64,000 bases of DNA from Oscillospiraceae bacterium (GTDB lineage Bacteria > Bacillota > Clostridia > Oscillospirales > Ruminococcaceae), in the NCBI GenBank assembly GCA_017991935.1, contig JAGOPP010000009.1:1-64000 (forward strand). The letters run 5' to 3'. A model generated the notes under the pieces. It was not told the origin of the DNA, made no database searches, and worked only from the letters and a program-made list of their open reading frames with translations. The position numbers and the translations under genes are program-made. Below are positions 59,361-64,000 of the stretch, one piece after another (within the stretch, counting starts at the first letter, position 1; the number at the start of each line of letters is the position of its first letter).

Positions 59361-59710
59361 TCGCGCCGGTACTGATAAAACTTGTTTTCGCCGCACCAGC
59401 ATTCCCCCATATAGCAGTAGGGGATCTCCTCGGTCAGGGAATCCAGCACTTTCCTGCGGAGCTCCATGCGGATCTTGTCGTCCGCGATGTCCGCGCCCAC
59501 CGTGAGCATGGCCTGCTCGACCGCATGGGTCAGGTGCTCGTCGAAGACAAGCCCCGTGCTCAAATAGCGCTGCTTTCTCGGCCCGTAGCCGCGGATCACG
59601 GCGAGCGCCAGCTGCTTGAGATCGCACGGCAGCGGCGGGTTTTTTAATCTCCGGCGCAGATAGGCCGGGTCCCGGCCGGGGCGGCCGGATGTTTGGTCCA
59701 TAAAGCTCAT
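59303..59710 (-). CDS. Phage packaging-operon protein of unknown function
   Basis: A 135-residue protein (MSFMDQTSGRPGRDPAYLRR, IRGYGPRKQRYLSTGLV, YMGECWCGENKFYQYRRDF). No known family is recognised. It sits between the large terminase and the portal gene and its 3' end is duplicated downstream. Confidence 0.6.
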   Translation of the reverse strand: MSFMDQTSGRPGRDPAYLRRRLKNPPLPCDLKQLALAVIRGYGPRKQRYLSTGLVFDEHLTHAVEQAMLTVGADIADDKIRMELRRKVLDSLTEEIPYCYMGECWCGENKFYQYRRDFCREVAYNLGALKRPEKK

Positions 59711-59848
59711 GTTCTGTCCTTCTTCCGTCCTTTTTTCGCGCGAGGCCGCGCGTTACCCCGCGCGGGCCGCTTTTGCCGGGCAAGTCCGCCGCGGCGCGCC
59801 TAAAAAGTGTTTTCCTATAAAATCCGGCCGCCTCTCCGGGCCGGACGG

Positions 59849-61174
59849 TCAGTCCGCGCGGCCGTAGCGCATCAGCAGGTCGGCCTGCTCCCCGAAGTCG
59901 TCTTCGGCGAGTTTTAAGTCCGGCGCGGGCCTGCCGGCGATAAAATAGCGGATGGCGTCCGACGCGTGCGTGAGCTCGTGCGGCTCGGGCGCGACGTCGC
60001 TGGGATCGGCGGGGTCGATCAGGAGGCCCGGCATCGTGCGGATCAGATTCCGGCAGCAGGGGAAGACCTGTAAAGAGGGGGTGACGTTCCCGAGCTCGTC
60101 CGGCACCGGGCGCAGCCATTCCCGCAGCGCGAGCCAGCCGGCCACGCGGCCGTTCTCCGCCTTGGAGAGGAAGATGCCGCGCTCGGCGAAGAGCTCCGCG
60201 ACGCTTTTGCCGGTGTCCTGCCGCCGGTTCCACATGTCGGGCGGGGCCATCGAGCAGTAGACCGGCTCCTTCGTGTTTTGCAAAATTAACTCCGCGGCCC
60301 GGCTGATGATGAGGCCGCTCTGGTAGACCTCCCGGTAGACGTAGGCGCGCCCCTCGGGGGCCATGGCGATCCAGTAGCCGGCCAGCATGTCGAGGCCGTA
60401 ATCCATCGTGAAATAGCGCCGCCACTCCGCCGGAATCGAAAAGGGCGCACAGACGTGGAGGTCCCGCCGCCACTCGGTGAAGTACTGCCCCTCGAAGATA
60501 TCCCAGTCCCCGTCGAGCAGGGCGCGCTGCTCCTTCTCCGGCAGGTTTCGAAGCCGCTTGAGGTAGCCGGGATCCTTCTCCATCAAAAAGCAGTTGTCCC
60601 GCGCCTTTGCCGGAATGAAGAGCCGCGTCCCCGCGCCGCAGTCGTGCACGACCCCCGCCTCCCCGATGTCGAGGAAGCGCGCCTTGACCCAGTGGTGTCC
60701 CACGCCGCCCGGGTTCGCGCTGGAGCGCACGGATTTCGGGAAATCGTTGGCGCCGCGGAGCCTTGAGATCAGGTAGAGATACATCCCCTCGGTGAAATGC
60801 GTCAACTCGTCGAAGCGGATCACGTCGTATTCGGAGGACTGGTAGCGGTAGACGTCGCTCTCGCTGTCGCAGTAGCCGAAGTCGACGACCGAGCCGCCCC
60901 GGAATTTCCCGGTGTGCTTCGCGGCGTTGTAGCGGTAGACCTCCTGCGGGTAGAGCTCGAGCGACACCCGAATCAGCGATTTCTCAAGCTCGGGGTAGGT
61001 CCTGCGCAGGATGAGCTGCTTGCTCTTGGGGTAGCGCAGGGCGTAGACCAAGGCGTCCGCGAGCTGGCCCCAGCTCTTTCCGCCGCCGGCCGCGCCGCCG
61101 AAGAGCACCTCGTCCGCCTGCGCCTTCAAAAACCGCATCTGCTTCTCCGTCAGCGAAAGCTCAAGGCCCCTCAT
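59849..61174 (-). CDS. Large terminase subunit (TerL)
   Basis: A 441-residue DNA-packaging motor. Walker A is GGAAGGGKSW near residue 30, Walker B is VIRFDELTHF near residue 125, and a coupling motif (SSANPGG) follows. The C-terminal nuclease domain shows FTMDYGLDMLAGYW with the metal Asp. ATG 61174 follows GGGGGACGCGG and overlaps the small terminase gene; the longer reading to 61246 is not supported. Confidence 0.93.
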   Translation of the reverse strand: MRGLELSLTEKQMRFLKAQADEVLFGGAAGGGKSWGQLADALVYALRYPKSKQLILRRTYPELEKSLIRVSLELYPQEVYRYNAAKHTGKFRGGSVVDFGYCDSESDVYRYQSSEYDVIRFDELTHFTEGMYLYLISRLRGANDFPKSVRSSANPGGVGHHWVKARFLDIGEAGVVHDCGAGTRLFIPAKARDNCFLMEKDPGYLKRLRNLPEKEQRALLDGDWDIFEGQYFTEWRRDLHVCAPFSIPAEWRRYFTMDYGLDMLAGYWIAMAPEGRAYVYREVYQSGLIISRAAELILQNTKEPVYCSMAPPDMWNRRQDTGKSVAELFAERGIFLSKAENGRVAGWLALREWLRPVPDELGNVTPSLQVFPCCRNLIRTMPGLLIDPADPSDVAPEPHELTHASDAIRYFIAGRPAPDLKLAEDDFGEQADLLMRYGRAD

Positions 61175-61379
61175 CCGCGTCCCCCCTGATCCGGACCTCG
61201 AGCCGGAAGCCGTCGTCCCCGGCCGCCTCCTTCTCCCCGATCCCAAGATATTTGCAGAGCAGCTCCAGCGCCTTCATCTTCTCGGCCGCCTTGAGCCCGC
61301 CCTCCGCCTCCGGCGGGGAGAAGGCCATTTTCGCGATCTCCTCTAAGATCGCCTTTTCCGTCGGTTTCCGTTTGCCCAT
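61161..61379 (-). CDS. Small terminase subunit (short form)
   Basis: A 72-residue protein with EKAILEEIAKMAFSPPEA and the C-terminal small-terminase pattern KMKALELLCKYLGIGE. GGAGG lies 8 bp before ATG 61379 and an in-frame TAA two codons upstream fixes the start. Normal small terminases are about twice as long with an N-terminal helix-turn-helix, which is missing here. Confidence 0.7.
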   Translation of the reverse strand: MGKRKPTEKAILEEIAKMAFSPPEAEGGLKAAEKMKALELLCKYLGIGEKEAAGDDGFRLEVRIRGDADEGP

Positions 61380-61545
61380 GTGTTACGCCTCCGTAGTTGC
61401 GGCAATAGAACATATGTTCTATTGCAAATTTTGCGGGGATCGGGTCCTCCTCCGGCGGGAAATCGCGCAAGACGATTTCCCGTTTTTCCTCCGGGAGAAG
61501 AGGCGCTTCGTCCCATGGTAAAACTTTTAAATTAGCTTTTCCCAA
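61171..61545 (-). CDS. Leader ORF or N-terminal half of a split small terminase
   Basis: The ORF opens at TTG 61545, with AGGAGGT 7 bp upstream, and reads MGKANLKVLPWDEAPLLPEE, then PIPAKFAIEHMFYCRNYGG. After that it overlaps terS entirely in another frame, where the translation looks like a shadow (G/R-rich). Either a 45-55 aa leader protein or the N-terminal half of a frameshifted small terminase is likely. It carries the palindromic SOS-like box in its codons. Confidence 0.45.
   Translation of the reverse strand: MGKANLKVLPWDEAPLLPEEKREIVLRDFPPEEDPIPAKFAIEHMFYCRNYGGVTHGQTETDGKGDLRGDRENGLLPAGGGGRAQGGREDEGAGAALQISWDRGEGGGRGRRLPARGPDQGGRG
61404..61423. promoter_or_regulatory. LexA-like palindrome near the terminase genes
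   Basis: AATAGAACATATGTTCTATT is a perfect 20-bp palindrome containing GAACATATGTTC, which fits the Gram-positive SOS box pattern GAACNNNNGTTC. Confidence 0.5.
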
Positions 61546-61564
61546 AAATTTTACCTCCTAACTC

Positions 61565-61593
61565 TTGACTATACGAAGAAAAAATTCTAAAAT
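61565..61593 (+). promoter_or_regulatory. Repressor gene promoter with operator O1
   Basis: TTGACT (61565-61570), 17-bp spacer, TAAAAT (61588-61593). The 13-bp AAGAAAAAATTCT (61576-61588) sits in the spacer. Confidence 0.75.
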
Positions 61594-61639
61594 AGAATTG
61601 TAAAAGAACCGAATATCTCGGAATCCCGGACACGGATTC

Positions 61640-61668
61640 AGTATAACAAGAAAAAATTCTTCAGTCAA
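61640..61668 (-). promoter_or_regulatory. Late/terminase promoter with operator O2
   Basis: On the minus strand TTGACT (61668-61663), 17-bp spacer, TATACT (61645-61640). The same 13-bp AAGAAAAAATTCT (61648-61660, plus strand) lies in the spacer. A degenerate third copy is at 61678-61690. Confidence 0.8.
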
Positions 61669-61744
61669 TGAGAAAATAAGATAATTTTCTTCGTCCGTCA
61701 AAACAGTCACAACGAATATTTTCACCGAGGGGAGGGTCATCAGG

Positions 61745-62077
61745 ATGGAATTATTGGAACGGATTAAAATTCTTGCGGTGGAGAAGGGCGTTTCCCTCGC
61801 AAAAATGGAGCGGGAGTGCGGTTTTTCTAAAAATTCCGTGATGAAATGGGATAAGAGCATCCCATCGGGGGAGAAACTTCTTCAGGCGGCGCGCTATTTT
61901 GGGGTTTCCGCGGATTATCTGCTCGGCAACAGCAAATGCCGCGTGACCTCCAGCGTGGAGCTTCCGGACATCTATTTTCATTTTTTAAAGGGCGCGCAGG
62001 AGCTCAATTTGACCGAGAGCGACATGGAGCTTTTGCTCGATATCGCGAGCCGTTTCAAAAAGGAGGATGTCCGTTGA
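61745..62077 (+). CDS. Phage repressor (XRE-type helix-turn-helix)
   Basis: A 110-residue repressor. The N-terminal helix-turn-helix is RIKILAVEKGVSLAKMEREC with GFSKNSVMKW, and a helical C-terminal part follows. It lies divergent from the terminase promoter, whose spacer contains an operator-like sequence. It is coupled to an ImmA protease gene, as in ICE and phage ImmR/ImmA pairs. Confidence 0.88.
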   Translation: MELLERIKILAVEKGVSLAKMERECGFSKNSVMKWDKSIPSGEKLLQAARYFGVSADYLLGNSKCRVTSSVELPDIYFHFLKGAQELNLTESDMELLLDIASRFKKEDVR

Positions 62078-62673
62078 GCGGTTTTATCGACAAAGCGGAG
62101 CTGTACCGCCTTGTGGACGAGCGGCGGGCGGCTCTCTCCATCCGCGGCCCGGCGGACCCGTACCAGCTGGCGGAGCGTCTGGGCATCGCGGTGTCTTGTT
62201 ATGCGTTTGAGTCCCGGCGTCTCTCCGGTTTTTTGATGCGGGGGGAGCGCCATTCCGAGATCGTCCTCAACGCCGCGGGGGGGCCCGAGAGCCGTCGCTT
62301 TACGGTCGCGCATGAGCTGATCCATTACCTGCTGCACAGCGGCGGGCAGTTTCTCTGCGAAAACACCGGCGTCTCGCAGGGGGCCGTCGGCGCGCTGGAG
62401 TGGCAGGCCAATCAGGGCGCGGCGGAGCTGCTGATGCCGTACCGCGTCTTCCTTCCTTTCGTTAAGAACATACGTTCTATCCTGCTTTCGGACGAGAGGC
62501 GCGCCTTCCGCCTGATCGCGAAGGAGTTTTCGGTCGGCCCATCCACGGCGCGGCTGCGCCTGCGGGACCTCGCGCCGGAGTTTGAGCAGTACTGCTCCGG
62601 CGTCCCGCTCGAGGAGCTGCAAATCGTCGCCGCATCCAAGGCGAAAACGGCCTCCCGGTCGATCGACGTCTGA
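62074..62673 (+). CDS. ImmA/IrrE-type metalloprotease (antirepressor)
   Basis: A 199-residue protease with the zinc motif FTVAHELIHYLLH (HExxH) and a downstream Glu, of the ImmA/IrrE group that cuts the cognate repressor during SOS. The start is TTG 62074, with AGGAGG 7 bp upstream and overlapping the repressor stop (TTGA). GAACATACGTTC (62466-62477) is inside the gene. Confidence 0.88.
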   Translation: MSGFIDKAELYRLVDERRAALSIRGPADPYQLAERLGIAVSCYAFESRRLSGFLMRGERHSEIVLNAAGGPESRRFTVAHELIHYLLHSGGQFLCENTGVSQGAVGALEWQANQGAAELLMPYRVFLPFVKNIRSILLSDERRAFRLIAKEFSVGPSTARLRLRDLAPEFEQYCSGVPLEELQIVAASKAKTASRSIDV

Positions 62674-62700
62674 GGCGGCGGCCTGAGGCCGCGGGCGCCT

Positions 62701-63173
62701 TTTCCAGCCGGGAGGCCGACAGACGGCTTTCCTCCGGCCCTCCGGTCGGTCGGCCGGGGAGCGGCGGTTTCACTGTCCGGCGGCCCCGCAGTCCCACAGC
62801 CCTGCAATGCTGCGGCCCCGCAGCGGGGAGAAACGTCTCTGTCCGTCTATTGTTTTAGGCCTGCGAAACATGGGATTCTGATGATCCCGGCGGCATGGGG
62901 CCGCGGGGCGTTTTTCCCCATATCTCGAATTTTTCCGGCCGGGAGGCCGGGCACCAACTTTCCTCCGCCCTCCGGGGCGCAAAAAAGCGTGGCAGGGGCC
63001 CCGTGCCCCCGGGGGCAACCCTCTCCGAATGGCGGCGCGGAGAACCCCATCCTCCGCTCCCGATCCGGGCTTTCGACCTCCAAATTGCAAAACATCTTTC
63101 CCCGGCGGCCCGGTTTTCCGGCCGAGAGGCCGGGCACCAACTTTCCTCCGCCCCTCCGGGGCGCAAAAAAAGC
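62701..63173. repeat. Dispersed ~50-60 bp repeats between ImmA and ftsH
   Basis: Three copies of a module containing GGCCGGGAGGCCGGGCACC and CTTTCCTCCGCC lie at 62701-62746 (diverged), 62931-62986 and 63114-63173. The ORFs here are repeat translations, and I see no gene in this 534-bp gap. Confidence 0.8.
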
Positions 63174-63205
63174 AGGACAAGCGGATTTCGCTTGCCCTGC
63201 TTTTT
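63165..63205. terminator. ftsH terminator
   Basis: AGCAGGACAAGCG and CGCTTGCCCTGCT (one mismatch) with A7 and T5 flanks. Confidence 0.88.
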
Positions 63206-63207
63206 AT

Positions 63208-64000
63208 TTAGATTCCGTTTTCCGGTTCGGCCTGCGGGCTCGCCGTCTCCTCGGCGGAAGCGGTTTCGTCCGCGGCGGCGGGGATATTTTCCGAAGAATC
63301 AGTTTCCGGAGCGCTCCCCTCCGGTTTGAGCGCGGAGAGGGCCTCGACCGTTTCGCCCGCGTCGGCCGTGTCGGCCGGTTTCGGGGGTTCCGGCAGCTCT
63401 CTGCCCTCCATGATGGCCTTAAACAGCTCGCCGTCGATCTTTTCCCGCTCCATCAGCAGGTTCGCGAGGGCCTCGAGCTTGTCCCGATGCTGTTCGAGGA
63501 TGACCTTCGCCTGATCGTAGGCGTTGTCGATGAAGCTGCGGATCTCGGCGTCGATGTCGGAGGCGACCTCGTCGGAGTAGCGTCTTCCCTGAGAGAAGTC
63601 GCGGCCGAGGAAGATCTCGTTCTCGTCGGAGCCGTAGACCATCGGGCCGAGCTTCTCGCTGAAGCCGTACCGCATGACCATGTTCCGCGCGAGGGAGGTG
63701 GCGCGCTCGATGTCGTTGGAGGCGCCGGTGGAGATATCGCCAAAGACGATCTGCTCCGCGACGCGGCCGCCGAGCAGGGTGCAGAGCTCCTCCTCCATAA
63801 ACCGGCGGGTGATATAGTTGCGGTCCTCGGAGGGCAGGCTCATGGTATAGCCGCCCGCGTAGCCGCGCGGGACGATGGAGATCTCGTGCACGGCGTCCTG
63901 CGTCGCGCAGAAGAAGGTGACGATCGCGTGGCCGGCCTCGTGGTAGGCGGTGAGGCGCTTATCTTTTTCGCTGACCTTGTGAGAGCGTTTCTCCGGCCCG
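63208..64000 (-). CDS. ftsH: FtsH ATP-dependent zinc metalloprotease (C-terminal part, cut by window edge)
   Basis: The C-terminal ~263 residues of FtsH. The zinc motif TAYHEAGHAIVT is at the window edge, followed by SIVPRGYAGGY and GGRVAEQIVFGDISTGASND with the third metal ligand Asp. A long Pro/Glu/Ala-rich C-terminal tail (ADTADAGETVEALSALKPEG and further) extends past the usual end. The AAA domain is outside the window. Confidence 0.95.
   Translation of the reverse strand, partial: GPEKRSHKVSEKDKRLTAYHEAGHAIVTFFCATQDAVHEISIVPRGYAGGYTMSLPSEDRNYITRRFMEEELCTLLGGRVAEQIVFGDISTGASNDIERATSLARNMVMRYGFSEKLGPMVYGSDENEIFLGRDFSQGRRYSDEVASDIDAEIRSFIDNAYDQAKVILEQHRDKLEALANLLMEREKIDGELFKAIMEGRELPEPPKPADTADAGETVEALSALKPEGSAPETDSSENIPAAADETASAEETASPQAEPENGI

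Larger units (their letters stand above)
54454..62673. mobile_element. Phage block H: head and packaging genes with a divergent repressor module
   Basis: Minus-strand genes for terminase, portal, scaffold and coat are preceded by divergent plus-strand repressor and ImmA genes. There is no integrase, excisionase, replication or tail-length gene. It lies between the ior terminator and ftsH. Confidence 0.8.

Noticed and set aside
62770..63329. Overlapping ORFs on both strands between ImmA and ftsH
   Set aside because: They arise from GC-rich dispersed repeats; codon pattern and motifs are lacking.

Overview
The window looks like chromosomal DNA of a GC-rich, low-oxygen, spore-forming Firmicute, most likely a clostridial gut bacterium of the Oscillospirales type. 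This rests on AddAB rather than RecBCD, a cysteine T-box, GlgC/GlgD pairing, BofC and PdaA sporulation proteins, the dgt-dnaG-rpoD cluster, IorAB-PaaK fermentation genes and strong AGGAGG ribosome binding sites. No tRNA, rRNA or CRISPR array was recognised.

Host layout, left to right: addB-addA (minus, addA cut by the edge), a SpoIIQ-like LytM protein, a hypoxanthine-DNA glycosylase, the T-box-controlled cysE-cysS operon, a MATE transporter, a D-Ala-D-Ala carboxypeptidase, DUF378, ackA, tmcAL, a HAD phosphatase, pdaA, TSCPD and DUF1294 proteins and a galactokinase. After the first phage block come a zinc-ribbon membrane protein, the ACT/DUF711 pair, DUF523 and the glycogen operon glgB-glgC-glgD-glgA. 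After the second phage block come lepA, dgt-dnaG-rpoD, a BofC-domain protein, a class A PBP, a sortase-type surface protein, a PepV-like dipeptidase, Smr and DUF3810 proteins, a DnaJ-domain protein, a DUF5685 protein and iorA-iorB-paaK-ACT. ftsH runs off the right edge.

The standout feature is a phage late-gene set cut into three blocks separated by about 9 kb and about 20.5 kb of host genes. All three lie on the minus strand and in canonical order: small terminase, large terminase, portal, scaffold, coat and a 245-aa protein (54.4-61.5 kb); a 122-aa adaptor-like protein and a 647-aa protein (31.4-33.7 kb); then a tail/fibre protein, a small membrane protein, holin and GH25 endolysin (20.2-22.4 kb). 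A divergent repressor and ImmA-type protease (61.7-62.7 kb) sit next to the terminase promoter, with matching operators in both promoters. No integrase, replication gene or tape measure is visible, and the ORFs are largely intact. I read this as a candidate domesticated, gene-transfer-agent-like or minimal short-tailed particle, not an ordinary prophage.

Other unusual signals are four genes (rpoD, DUF1294 and two phage genes) whose 3' ends, including the stop codon, are duplicated just downstream; two adjacent operon genes (DUF5685, DnaJ) that lack ATG/GTG/TTG starts and appear to begin at CTG and ACG; a 90-bp tandem array next to the coat gene; and several repeat-filled intergenic regions.
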